Source: Neocallimastix lanati (nom. inval.)
Taxonomy: Eukaryota; Neocallimastigomycota; Neocallimastigomycetes; Neocallimastigales; Neocallimastigaceae
Assembly (NCBI GenBank): GCA_016946835.1
Contig: JACVTC010000002.1
Coordinates: 827,001 to 891,000, forward strand
DNA: 64,000 nt
Direction: 5' to 3'
Shown here: one piece after another, positions 1 to 11,247 of the stretch
Layout: every line of letters starts with the position of its first letter
How positions within the stretch are numbered: the first letter of the stretch is position 1
Made by a program: the position numbers and the translations under genes
Notes under the pieces: model-generated
Databases searched by the model: none
Seen by the model: only the letters and a program-made list of their open reading frames with translations
What the model was told of the DNA's origin: nothing

Positions 1-340
1 TTTAAAATTTTAGATTTTACTTTTAATTTTTTATTTTTATTATCATTATTATTTGAATTAAATATTAATATAAAAATTACAACTTTTTTTTTTTTTTGTA
101 GTATTTACAAATCTTTTTACACATAAAAAATTTGGAACTAAAAAAATGGAACTAAAAATTTTTGGACATAAAAATTTTTTTAAACTCTGATTTAAAAAAA
201 ATAAAAATAAAATTTTAATCATAAAAATATTTATATTTTTAATTATAAATATATTAGTTATTTTTATTTCTTCTTTTAGTTCTTTTTTTTTTTTTTAGTT
301 CTTTTTTTTTATGTTTTAATAATTATTTTTATATTTTTAA
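1..340. repeat. Edge of a further ankyrin-array unit (AT-rich flank)
   Basis: AT-rich non-coding DNA resembling the DNA just upstream of the ankyrin genes at about 6,930-7,400 and 11,020-11,460: the same order of a TTTAGATTTTA-like stretch, a poly-T run, a 'GGAACTAAAAATTTTTGGACATA'-like passage and a poly-T tail. I infer that another array unit lies to the left of the window and this is its gene-upstream end. No coding potential seen. Confidence 0.5.
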
Positions 341-1201
341 GTTTTTTCTTATTTATTTAATTAAAAGTGTTTAGTGATTTATTTATTTATCTATTATTTA
401 TTTATTTATTTATTTATTCATTTGTTAATATCTTAATTTTTACTATTATGATAATTTTTAATTATAAAATAAAATAATAAATAAATAAGTAAATAAATAA
501 ATATATAATTAAATATATGAATAAATAAATAGATAAATAAATAAATAAATAGAAATAGATCATGGGTAGGAAAAAATTTATATTTATTCAGAAATAATAA
601 TAAAAAAAAATTACAAATATTTAAATAATGTTTTTTTTTTTTTAAACTTTTATTTTTGACTTTAACATAACTTAATAGTTTATTAAATTATGTATTGAGT
701 TTATTTTATTTTGTTTTATTTTTTCTAAAGAAATATATTATATAGCAAGTTAAAAAATAAGTAAAAAAGTTTTTCTATGTAAATTTCATTACAAATTTTT
801 ACATTTCCATAACTATTTAATCTTTCTATTTTATAAAAATAAAAAACAACAATAAAAAAAAAAAAAAAAAAAAAAAAAATATTATTTTTTTTTCATTTTT
901 TTGTATTATTGGATATTTAATATAATGATATTAAGAATTTCTATTTTTTAAGTTCATATATATATATTACATTACTAGATTTTAATTATGATTTTTTTTT
1001 TTTTAATTTGTATATATCCTAAATATATATAGATAAATAAAAAAAATGAAAAATTATTTTTTATAATCTAATATATTAGGTTTATAGATTATGATTTAGA
1101 TGATAGTATCTAGTAAATCTTTTCATTATAATTTTTTGAGTATTATAATAATATGGTTATATTAATAATACATTTTATAAAACTATAACCTTGAATTCTT
1201 A
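341..1201. other. AT-rich 3' flank of the decayed ankyrin copy
   Basis: No gene. The stretch shows TTTA/AATA microsatellites (about 365-550), a poly-A run near 853-878, and at about 1,060-1,140 a passage with the order 'taatatattaggtttatagattat' that recurs at 4,823-4,870 and 8,930-8,960. It is therefore the diverged equivalent of the 3' flank of the two better-preserved ankyrin units. Confidence 0.6.
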
Positions 1202-2480
1202 TTAATTTAATAAACATTTTATTAATTCTATATTGCTATTTTTACATGTAATTAATAATGGAGTATTTCCATCTTTATTTTTCTTACTGATATCCATTTC
1301 TCGATGAATTAATTTCTTTACTTCTTCAATATTACCTTGTTGACATTCATCGGTTAAAGAGGTATCCTTATCATCTATTTTAGTATTTATTATATTCATT
1401 ATAAAGTTTCTTATTGCCTTTCTTTTTCCAATTGTTTTCTCAATAATTTATTTTCATTTTTTATTCTTTTTTTTCCTCTTTTTCATTTTCAAAATCTTTT
1501 TCTATTCTTTCTTTTTCCTCTTTTTCATTTTCAAATATTTTTTTATTTTTTATTTTTCCTCTTTTTCATTTTCAAATTTTTTTAAAACATATAATGAAAA
1601 TTCAATATCAATTTCTTTAGATATTTCTATATATTTAATAACATTTTTAAATAAATATGGTAAGATATTAATTAACTTTTTTTCTCTCAAATAGAATTCA
1701 AAGATTAAAAATTTTTTTATAACGGTTAATTTATTTTCATTTATAGTAGAAGAAAAAAATTTTTATAAAAAGATTCTTTTTTCAGATCAAAAAGATCAAC
1801 TTAAATAAAAAGTGGCTGTTCCTTTGTCATACAATATTTATTATCAAAAACAATATTTTCTCCATCACTGTTAATTTCTATTTTAAAAGATTGTTTTTCA
1901 TTCCTAAATTCTAAATTAACACAATATAAATATATATTTTTATTTCCAAAAGAATTAAATGCTTTAATTTTTATATTAACCAGTTCATTATTATTTTGTT
2001 CATTATTATTCTGTTCATCATAAAAATTATAATTTTTTTCATTTACTATTATTAACTCTCAGTTTGTAACTTTTATTTTTGTTGTTTTATAAATAGTTTT
2101 CCTTTTCATTTTTGTTGTTTTATAAATAGTTTTCCTTTTTATAAGATTAATAGCATTTTTTTTAACATTATGCTAGGTGGACAAGAAATTAAAATAAACA
2201 CTGTATTCAAATTTCCTTTTATTTGGATTTCTTTTTTTCCATATTTAATATGATCATTATTTTCAATATTTTCAATAATACTCAATTTTGACTTTGATAT
2301 ATTATTTTTTGAAAATTTTGTAGAATTTTTATAAAATTTGGAATCAAAAACATACTTCTTCAGAATCTGATTCAGAATTTAAATCATTACTAGATACTTC
2401 TTCCTCAGTATCTGTTATAAAAATTGAAATGTCATGACTTTCATAAAATTCTTCCTCAAATGAATAATCACTTTTACTCA
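1202..2480 (-). pseudogene. Decayed ankyrin/coiled-coil gene, third array member
   Basis: Read on the minus strand from an ATG at 2,480. An acidic N-terminal stretch rich in Glu and Ser runs to about 2,345 and meets a stop. A globular, unrecognised region follows (about 2,050-1,600) with an in-frame TAA near 1,805. Next come K/E-rich coiled-coil repeats (FENEKEEK type, about 1,600-1,440). The last open piece (1,399-1,202, 65 codons) is a C-terminal ankyrin cap closely related to those ending the genes at 4,947 and 9,060, with the same KEVKKLIHR..I and DG.TPLL signatures. The long ankyrin array of the sister genes is missing or replaced. Several stops and frame changes argue for a pseudogene. 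The array context and shared C-terminus are what I see; common ancestry is inferred. Confidence 0.65.
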
Positions 2481-2570
2481 TTTTATATATATATAAATTG
2501 TTTAATAACTTTATTTTTTTATTTTTTTTAAAGTTATGATTAAAAAAAATTTCTTATGTTCTTTTTTACT

Positions 2571-2614
<44 letters not shown>

Positions 2615-2697
2615 AGTTCCAAATATAAAAATAAAAAATAAAAAAAAACGATTATTGTAATATATTAAAATATTTTATTAAAATATATTAATTAACT
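2481..2697. other. AT-rich spacer with long poly-T run
   Basis: Contains an uninterrupted T run of roughly 40 bases at about 2,572-2,613. No other feature is visible. Confidence 0.7.
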
Positions 2698-2960
2698 ATT
2701 GTTAAGGTTCACACTTATTTTATGTACATTATGACATTACATAGTGTATACATACTTATAATTATATAAAAGAAATAAAGTAATTTTATATTTGAACGTG
2801 AGGTCTTTTATTTTAATAAAATATAATATAAAATAATAGTTAATTGACTAATATTATTATATATTTATCGTTAAGTGTGCTCTAATTTCTTAACAGATTA
2901 AGAGTCTCATTGAATTGAGACTAGCATAGTAACGTTTATAATCTTACAAATATTTTAAAT
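2698..2960 (+). mobile_element. Possible Ty1/copia 5' LTR and leader
   Basis: This stretch is less AT-biased than its surroundings and lies immediately 5' of a copia-type Gag reading frame. It begins with TGTTAAGGTTCACAC, a TG start like many copia LTRs, and has a TATATAAAAG motif at about 2,763. The 3' end of the LTR and a primer-binding site could not be fixed, and no second LTR copy was recognised in the window. The boundaries are therefore approximate and the call is inference from context. Confidence 0.35.
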
Positions 2961-3037
2961 TTTACAAATATTTTAATTATACATTTATCATTAAGATAAA
3001 TTTCCGTTATTTTAGATTTTATAAATAAATTATTAAA

Positions 3038-3673
3038 ATGACATTAAAGAAGAAACAAAAACTTTCTTTAGAAGATAGCTCAGCTTCTTCTACACACACA
3101 GAAACAAGAGGTATTGAAGATATGCAATCTGATAATGAAATTAAATCAGATAAAATCATCATTCAACAAGTAAAATATATAGAAACCTCAACCAAATCCG
3201 TTTTCAATTATAAGGATTTTAAAATAGATAAAAACAATTTTGAAAGATGGTATGAAGCATTAAGGCGTCATCTTATAGCACAGGATTATGAAGATTATAT
3301 TGATAGGAAAATAAATTTAAAGGACATGAACAGAAATCAAATTAAATCTGATAATGCTGTTCAATCTCTTATTATTAATAGTCTTGATGAATCCTCCCAA
3401 AATTATTTAAATGGATGCAAAACTGCTTTCCAAATGATTGATAGACTGAAAAGTCGCTTTTATCAATCTGGACAAGCTTTGTTAAATATTTTAAAGTACA
3501 AAATTAATAATTTAGAAACAATTAATAATGATTACATTTTATATTTAAATGAATTAAATAATCTCTTCGAACAACATCAAAGTGTAAGTGAAAAAATTAA
3601 CAAAAATTCACTAGACGAAGAGACCAAAATTTTATATTCAGCAAAAGAATTAAAAAAGGTTTCTTGTGTTTAA
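3038..3673 (+). CDS. Ty1/copia Gag-like fragment
   Basis: Open frame of 211 codons. After a polar, Ser-rich N-terminus (residues 1-50) the core (about 55-195) reads like copia Gag: a K..NFERWYEALRRHL opening (the W in 'F..W...L...L'), AVQSLIINSLDESS, and a FQMIDRLKSRFYQSG block followed by LNILKYKINNLE. These correspond to the conserved positions of the UBN2/DUF4219-type copia Gag. The family Gag normally continues into a CCHC knuckle, protease, integrase, RT and RNase H. Here the frame ends after 211 residues and nothing recognisable as copia pol follows, so this is a 5' fragment of an element. It sits between two units of the ankyrin array on the opposite strand. The start was chosen as the first ATG after a plausible leader; codon 1 is preceded by AT-rich DNA. 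Confidence 0.6.
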   Translation: MTLKKKQKLSLEDSSASSTHTETRGIEDMQSDNEIKSDKIIIQQVKYIETSTKSVFNYKDFKIDKNNFERWYEALRRHLIAQDYEDYIDRKINLKDMNRNQIKSDNAVQSLIINSLDESSQNYLNGCKTAFQMIDRLKSRFYQSGQALLNILKYKINNLETINNDYILYLNELNNLFEQHQSVSEKINKNSLDEETKILYSAKELKKVSCV

Positions 3674-4568
3674 TTAATTAAAATTTATTCTATTATATTC
3701 TTAATTCTATTGTTTTCTATTTTTTCTAAATTTTTCTATTTTTAAGAACTTTTTAGAAACTTTTATTTTTATTTTTTAATAACTTTAACTTTTGAAAAAA
3801 ATATAAATATGAGTAAAATTCTTATTAAAAAATATTCTTTTCTTTGTGTTTTTTATTTTAATTTTTTAGTTAATAAAACTTAATTTTTAATAAAACTTTT
3901 TTTATATTAATACTATATCAACCTTTGCTGTTTTTAGTATTATAATAAATATAAATAATAAAATATTTTTATAAAAAAAAATAAATAATTTTTGTTTTTG
4001 AGTGTTATTATATTTATTATAATAATTTGTTATAATTTAATACTTTCTAATGATTTATTTATTTATCTATTATTTTTTTATTCATTTATTTCTAAAAATT
4101 ACTAATAATAAATAATAAATATATTTATATAAATGTTAAAATGTAAATATCTTAATTTTTAAAATTTTAATAGTTTTTAATTATAAAATATAATAATATA
4201 AAATATTGTCAATATAAAATAAATAAATAAATAAATAAAAATTAAATAAAAAATAATTAATATAAATAAATAACTAAATAAATAATATAAAATAAATATG
4301 TGAAAAAATAAATAGTGTGGAAAAAAAAAATTTAAATTCATACATAAACAATAAAAAATAATAAAAATACAAATATTTTAATTATAAATTTTTTTTTTTT
4401 TTTATTTTTATTTAAAACTTAACATGACCTAATAATTTATTAAATTACTTGTTGAGTTTATTTTATTCTATTCTATATTATTTTATATTATTTTATTTTA
4501 TTTATTAAATTATTTATAGAGTCTATTTTATTTTATTTTATTTTATTTAAATAAATATATTATATTTT

Positions 4569-4606
<38 letters not shown>

Positions 4607-4946
4607 AATTACAAAAAAAAAAAAATAAAAATAAATAAAAAATAAAAATAAATAAAAAATAATATATAAATAAAAAATAATATATGAAATAACTTTTTTA
4701 AAATACAAAAAATAAAACAAAATATATATTACATTATTTTATTTTAATTAGTAATTTTTTAATTGATATATTCAATATACCAGTTATAAAAAAAAATAAA
4801 AATTTTTTTCATAATCTAATATATTAGGTTTATAGATTATAATTTTAATGATAGTACCTAGTAAATATTTTCATTATAATTTTTTGTTTATTTAAATTAT
4901 ATATTATTATTAAGAATTCAAGATTACAGTTTTATAAAATGTTTTA
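3674..4946. other. AT-rich intergenic DNA, 3' flank of ankyrin unit A
   Basis: No coding potential. From about 4,030 to 4,930 it is the same DNA as 7,415-9,050, apart from the minisatellite that has expanded only in the second copy. The equivalent (TTTTA)n spot here, about 4,440-4,560, is short. A poly-A run of about 35 bases lies at 4,577-4,605. Confidence 0.75.
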
Positions 4947-6848
4947 TTAATAATTTAATAAACATTTTATTAAATCTATATTGCCATTTTTAAATGCAAT
5001 TAATAATGGAGTATCTCCATCTTTATTTTTTTCATTGATATCCATTCCACGATGAATTAATTTCTTTACTTCTTTAATATTACCTTGTTTACATTCATAG
5101 GTTAAAAAGGTATCTTTATCATCTCTTTTAGTATTTTTCCTAACCATATTTCTTTTTGCCTTTCTTTTTTTTTTCAATTGTTTTCTCAATGATTTATTTT
5201 CATTTTCTATTATTTTTTTTTCCCTTTTTTCATTTTCAAAATCATTTTCTATTTTTTTATTTTTCATTTTTTAATTTTCTAAATCATTTTCTATTCTTTC
5301 CTTTTCTCTTTTTTCATTTTCTAAATCATTTTCTATTCTTTCCTTTTCTCTTTTTTCATTTTCTAAATCATTTTCTATTCTTTCCTTTTTTCTTTTTTCA
5401 TTTTCTAAATCATTTTCTATTCTTTCTTTTTTCCTTTTTTCATTTTCTAAATCTTTTTCTATTTGTTCAAAATCTTTTTTTATTTTTTCTTTCTCCTTTT
5501 TTTCATTTTCCAAATATTCAATAATTTGTTTAAAAATGTAACTATTTCCATTAAATATTACTTCATTTATATTTTTATCTCTATATTCATATATTAATTT
5601 TATGAATTCTGGATTAATTTCTGAAATATTCTTTAGCCTTACAAAACTAAAATTTTTTGAAATTAGTTCTTCAATATCCTTTTCATTGATGATTATTTTG
5701 ATTTTTCTTTCTACTGAATATTTAACTAACAATTTAAATATTTCAAAATTATTACCACTTATTGCCGAATATATTGGATTAGAACCAATTTCAGTTTTTT
5801 CATTTATTTCTAAAGTAATATTTTTTTTATTAGCATAATCTATTAATAATTGAACCATTTCAATGTTATTTTTATCAGTAGCCAGCATAAGTGGATTATT
5901 TCTTTTTTCACTTTTTTCATTCATTTCTAAAACAATATCATTTTTATTAGCATAATCCATTAATAATTGAACCATTTCAATGTTATTTTTATCAGTAGCC
6001 CATATAAGTGGATTACATCCATAATTATTTTTTTCATTAATTTCTAAAATAATATTATTTTTGTTAGCATAATCTATTAATAATTTAACTATTTCAATGC
6101 TATTTTTACTAGTAGCCAATATAAGTGGATTACTTCCACGATTATTTTTTTCATTTATTTCCAAAATAATATCATTTTTATTAGCATAATCCATTAATAA
6201 TTGAACCATTTCAATGTTATTTTTATCAGTAGCCCATAAAAGTGGATTACTTCCACGATTATTTTTTTCATTTATTTCCAAAATAATATCATTTTTATTA
6301 ACATATTCTATTAATAATTGAACTATTTCAATGTTACTTTTACTAGTAGCCAATATAAGTGGATTATCTCCATAATTATTTTTTTCATTTATTTCCAAAA
6401 TAATATCATTTTTATTAGCATATTCTATTAATAATTGAACTATTTCAATGTTATTTTTACTAGTAGCCAATATAAGTGGATTATCTCCATAATTATTTTT
6501 TTCATTTATTTCCAAAATAATATCATTTTTATTAGCATATTCTATTAATAATTGAACTATTTCAATGTTATTTTTACTAGTAGCCAATATAAGTGGATTA
6601 CATCCATAATTATTTTTTTCATTAATTTCTAAAACAATATTTTTTTTATTAGCATAATCTATTAATAGTTGAACCATTTCAATATTATTATTAATTGTAG
6701 CCAATATAAGTGGATTACTTCCGTCATTATTTTTTTTATTTAAATTAAAAACCATTTTATAATTATCTAAAAATTCTTTCACTTTTTGAATATTGTTTTC
6801 TGAAGTTGCACGAAGAAAAAATGAATGAAGAACTTGTTTATAATTCAT
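4947..6848 (-). pseudogene. Ankyrin-repeat coiled-coil protein, unit A (in-frame stop)
   Basis: Likely start is the ATG at 6,848, just after a poly-A leader; an ATG at 6,872 would only add Lys-rich residues. The reading runs through an N-terminal cap and about nine 36-residue ankyrin repeats with strongly homogenised NPLILAT.KNNIE..QLL signatures. A non-repeat region of about 80 residues follows (IINEKDIEEL...FNGNSYIFKQI), then K/E-rich coiled coil in 14-residue repeats, where a TAA occurs at 5,271-5,273. One codon later, in the same frame, an ATG reopens the coiled coil, which continues to a C-terminal ankyrin cap ending at 4,947. A single in-frame stop thus separates two halves of one architecture. 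Ankyrin repeats bind other proteins; no partner is visible. There is no signal peptide or membrane segment. It could be a recent pseudogene, two proteins, or a readthrough product. Confidence 0.7.
5274..5515 (-). repeat. 42-bp coding minisatellite (coiled coil)
   Basis: Tandem repeats of about 42 bp encode the 14-residue unit LENEKREKERIEND in the minus-strand ankyrin gene. At least four near-identical copies precede the in-frame stop, and degenerate copies lie on either side. The equivalent stretch in the sister gene (about 9,290-9,950) is longer and more diverged, so copy number has changed between the paralogues. Confidence 0.75.
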
Positions 6849-6872
6849 TTTTTTTTTTTTTTGAATTTTCAT

Positions 6873-7120
6873 AAAAATAAAAAATTGAACTTGGTTATTA
6901 CTATTATTACTATATTTTTGAATAATTACTAAAATTTTTTAAAATTTTAGATTTTATTTGTATTTTTTATGTTAGTTATAACTAAGAAATAACTAAGAAT
7001 TATATGAATTTGTTCAAAGTTATTTCAAAAAAATAATGATAATAAAAATAAATAATAGAAAAAAAAATTTTTTTTTTTTTTGTAAATTATACATTTCTTT
7101 TAAATAAATAAAAATTGGAA

Positions 7121-7161
<41 letters not shown>

Positions 7162-7844
7162 AATTAAAAATTTTTGGACATAGTAAAAAAATTTTTTTTC
7201 TCTTATTTATATATTTAATGTAAAATTAAAAAAATTAAAAAATTAAAAATGAAATTTAATTATTAAAATATTTATATTTTAAATATTTTTAAATGTATTT
7301 TTTTTTTTTTTTTTTATAATTAAATATATATAAATATATTTGTTTTTATTTTTATTTCTTTTTTATAATTCTTATTTTTTTTTTTTTATGCATCTTTTAA
7401 ATTATTTTATTTTATACTTTCTAATGATTTATTTATTTATCTATTATTTTTTTATTCATTTATTTCTTCATTTATTTCTAAAAATTACTAATAATAAATA
7501 ATAAATATATTTATATAAATGTTAAAATGTTAATATCTTAATTTTTAAAATTTTAATAGTTTTTAATTATAAAATATAATAATATAAAATATTGTCAATA
7601 TAAAATAAATAAATAAATAAAAATTAAATAAAAATAATTAATATAAATAAATATATTAATAAATAACTAAATAAATAATATAAAATAAATATGTGAAAAA
7701 ATAAATAGTGTGGAAAAAAATCTTAAATTCATACATAAACAATAATAAAAAATAATAAAAATACAAATATTTTAATTATAAAATTCTTTTTTTTTTTTTT
7801 TTATTTAAAACTTAACATGACCTAATAATTTATTAAATTACTTA
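6873..7844. other. AT-rich spacer between ankyrin units
   Basis: 5' flank of unit A followed, from about 7,415, by the 3' flank of unit B. Poly-A (about 7,121-7,159) and poly-T runs are present. No promoter motif stands out and no coding potential is seen. Confidence 0.7.
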
Positions 7845-8690
7845 TTGAGTCTATTTTATTTTATTTTATTTTATTTTATTTTATTTTATTTTATTTTATT
7901 TTATTTTATTTTATTTTATTTTATTTTATTTTATTCAATCTGTACTTTATATTCATATTTCAACTATTTATTTTATTTTATTTTATTTTATTTTATTTTA
8001 TTTTATTTTATTTTATTTTATTTTATTCAATCTGTACTTTATATTCATATTTCAACTATTTATTTTATTTTATTTTATTTTATTTTATTTTATTCAATCT
8101 GTACTTTATATTCATATTTCAACTATTTATTTTATTTTATTTTATTTTATTCAATCTGTACTTTATATTCATATTTCAACTATTTATTTTATTTTATTTT
8201 ATTTTATTTTATTTTATTCAATCTGTACTTTATATTCATATTTCAACTATTTATTTTATTTTATTTTATTTTATTCAATCTGTACTTTATATTCATATTT
8301 CAACTATTTATTTTATTTTATTTTATTTTATTCAATCTGTACTTTATATTCATATTTCAACTATTTATTTTATTTTATTTTATTTTATTTTATTCAATCT
8401 GTACTTAATATTTATATTCTACTATTTATTCTATTTTATTTTATTTTATTTTATTTTATTTTATTCAATCTGTACTTAATATTTATATTCTACTATTTAT
8501 TCTATTTTATTTTATTTTATTTTATTTTATTTTATTTTATTCAATCTGTACTTCATATTTATATTTCTACTATTTATTTTATTTTATTTTATTTTATTTT
8601 ATTTTATTTTATTCAATCTGTACTTCATATTTATATTTCTACTATTTATTTTATTTTATTTTATTTTATTTTATTTTATTTTATTTTATT
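7845..8690. repeat. Minisatellite: (TTTTA)n with 11 interspersed copies
   Basis: Pentanucleotide TTTTA tracts alternate with a conserved core beginning CAATCTGTACTTTATATTC. Cores start near 7,936, 8,029, 8,095, 8,151, 8,218, 8,276, 8,333, 8,394, 8,466, 8,541 and 8,612 (11 copies). The last four carry shared variants (TACTTAAT, TACTTCAT), showing duplication in blocks. The long open frame across it is a by-product of the repeat and not a gene. Confidence 0.9.
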
Positions 8691-8711
8691 TAAATAAATA
8701 TATTATATTTT

Positions 8712-8745
<34 letters not shown>

Positions 8746-9059
8746 ACAAAAAAAAAAAATAAATAAATAAAAAATAAAAATAAATAAAAAATAATATATG
8801 AAATAATTTTTTAAAAATACAAAAAATAAAACAAAATATATATTACATTATTTTATTTTAATTATTAATTTTTTAATTGATATATTCAATATACCAGGTA
8901 TAATAAAGAAAAAAAAAATTTTCATAATCTAATATATTAGTTTTATAGATTATAATTTTAATGATAGTACCTAGTAAATATTTTCATTATAATTTTTTGT
9001 TTATTTAAATTATATATTATTATTAAGAATTCAAGATTACAGTTTTATAAAATGTTTTA

Positions 9060-10955
9060 TTAATAATTTAATAAACATTTTATTAATTCTATATTGCCAT
9101 TTTTAAATGCAATTAATAATGGAGTATCTCCATCTTTATTTTTTTCATTGATATCCATTCCACGATGAATTAATTTCTTTACTTCTTTAATATTACCTTG
9201 TTTACATTCATGGGTTAAAAAGGTATCTTTATCATCTCTTTTAGTATTTTTCCTAACCATATTTCTTTTTGCCTTTCTTTTTTTTTCAATTGTTTTCTCA
9301 ATGATTTATTTTCATTTTCTATTATTTCTTTTTCCCTTTTTTCATTTTCTAAATCATTTTCTATTCTTTTATTTTTCATTTTTTCATTTTCTAATTCTTT
9401 TTCTAATTTTTCTTTTTCGATTTTTTCATTTTCTAAATCTTTTACTATTCTTTCTTTTTCTCTTTTTTCATTTTGAAAATCTTTCTCTATTATTTTATTT
9501 TTCATTTTTTCATTTTTAAAATCATTTTTTATTTTTTCTTTTTTTTTTTTTCATTTTCCAAAATTTTTTCTATTCTTTCTTTTTCTCGTTTTTCATTATG
9601 AAAATCATTTTTTATTTTTTCTTTTTCTCTTTTTTCTTTTTCTAAATCTTTTTCTATTCTTTCTTTTTCCTTTTTTTCATTTTTCAAATTTTGTTCCATT
9701 ATTTCTTTTTCCTTTTTTTCATTTTTCAAATTTTGTTCCATTATTTCTTTTTCCCTTTTTTCATTTTCAAAATCATTTTCTATTCTTTCCTTTTCTCTTT
9801 TTTCATTTTCTAAATCATTTTCTATTTTTTCCTTTTCTCTTTTTTCATTTTCTAAATCATTTTCTATTCTTTCTTTTTCTCTTTTTTCATTTTCTAAACC
9901 TTTTTCTATTTGTTCAAAATCTTTTTTTATTTTTTCTTTCTCCTTTTTTTCATTTTCCAAATATTTAATAATTTGTTTAAAAATGTAACTATTTCCATTA
10001 AATATTACTTCAATTATATTTTTATCTCTATATTCATATAATAATTTTATGAATTCGGGATTAATTTCTGAAATATTCTTTAGCCTTACAAAACTAAAAT
10101 TTTTTGAAATAAGTTCTTCAATATCCTTTTCATTGATGATTATTTTGATTTTTCTTTCTACTGAATATTCAACTAACAATTTAAATATTTCAAGATTATT
10201 ACCACTTATTGCCGAATATATTGGATTAGAATCAATTTCAGTTTTTTCATTTATTTCTAAAGTAATATTTTTTTTATTAGCATAATCTATTAATAATTTA
10301 ACCATTTTAATGTTATTTCTATTAGTAGCATATAAAAGTGGATAACATTTATAATTATTTTTTTCATTAATTTCTAAAATAATATCATTTTTATTAGCAT
10401 AATCTATTAATAATTGAACCATTTCAATGCTATTTTTATCAGTAGCCCATATAAGTGGATTACATCCATAATTATTTTTTTCATTAATTTCTAAAATAAT
10501 ATTATTTTTGTTAGCATAATCTATTAATAATTTAACTATTTCAATGCTATTTTTACTAGTAGCCAATATAAGTGGATTACTTCCACGATTATTTTTTTCA
10601 TTTATTTCCAAAATAATATCATTTTTATTAGCATAATCTATTAATAATTGAACCATTTCAATGTTATTTTTATCAGTAGCCAATATAAGTGGATTACATC
10701 CATAATTATTTTTTTCACTTATTTCCAAAATAATATTATTTTTGTTAGCATAATCTATTAATAATTTAACCATTTCAATATTATTATTAATTGTAGCCAA
10801 TATAAGTGGATTACTTCCATCATTATTTTTTTCATTTAAATTCAAAACGATTTTATTTTCAAAGGCATCATCTAAAATTCTTTTCACTTTTTGAATATCG
10901 TTTTTGGAAGTTGCAAGAATAAATTCTCTTTTTTCCTTTTTTTTTTTTTTGAATT
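9060..10955 (-). pseudogene. Ankyrin-repeat coiled-coil protein, unit B (frameshifted)
   Basis: Paralogue of the gene at 4,947-6,848. Minus-strand similarity begins near 10,955 (EFILATSKND, equivalent to the N-terminal cap of unit A), but the ATG-containing stretch of unit A has been lost; the first in-frame ATG is at 10,887. Six full ankyrin repeats, the non-repeat FNGNSYIFKQI region and coiled coil follow, ending at a stop at 9,529 directly after a run of about 14 A residues (coding strand). The coiled coil resumes in another frame from 9,505. A second frame change at another A run (about 9,277-9,285) leads to the ankyrin cap (9,260-9,060), which is nearly identical to that of unit A. Both shifts fall in homopolymers, so decay, assembly error or polymerase slippage are all possible. 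Confidence 0.65.
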
Positions 10956-11214
10956 TTTATAAATATAAAAAAGTGAACTTGGTTATTACTATATTATTAT
11001 ATTTTTGAATAATTACTTAAATATTTTAAAATTTTAGATTTTGTTTGTATTTTTTATGTTTGTTATAAATAGGAAATAACTAAGAATTATATGAACTTCT
11101 TTAAAGTTATTTCAAAAAAATAATGATAATAAAAATAAAAAATAAAAAAAAATTTTTCTTTTTTTGTAAATTATACATTTCTTTTAGATAAATAAAAATT
11201 GGAACTAAAAAACG

Positions 11215-11247
<33 letters not shown>

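Larger units (their letters stand above)
4030..7400 (-). repeat. Segmental tandem duplication, unit A
   Basis: About 3.4 kb containing one ankyrin gene and both its flanks. The left border is visible where 'tactttctaatgatttatt' at about 4,040 matches 7,420. The right border lies in the poly-T/AT tract around 7,380, matching about 11,455. The order of 3' flank, gene and 5' flank is the same in unit B, in direct orientation. This is seen by eye; percent identity was not computed. Confidence 0.7.

Noticed and set aside
5156-5524. Plus-strand open frame of 122 codons rich in Phe and Leu
   Set aside because: It is the reverse strand of the coiled-coil minisatellite in the ankyrin gene; composition is nearly only F, L, H and P.
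7845-8408. 187-codon plus-strand frame of repeated FYFIL units
   Set aside because: Translation of the (TTTTA)n minisatellite; no start context, no complexity.
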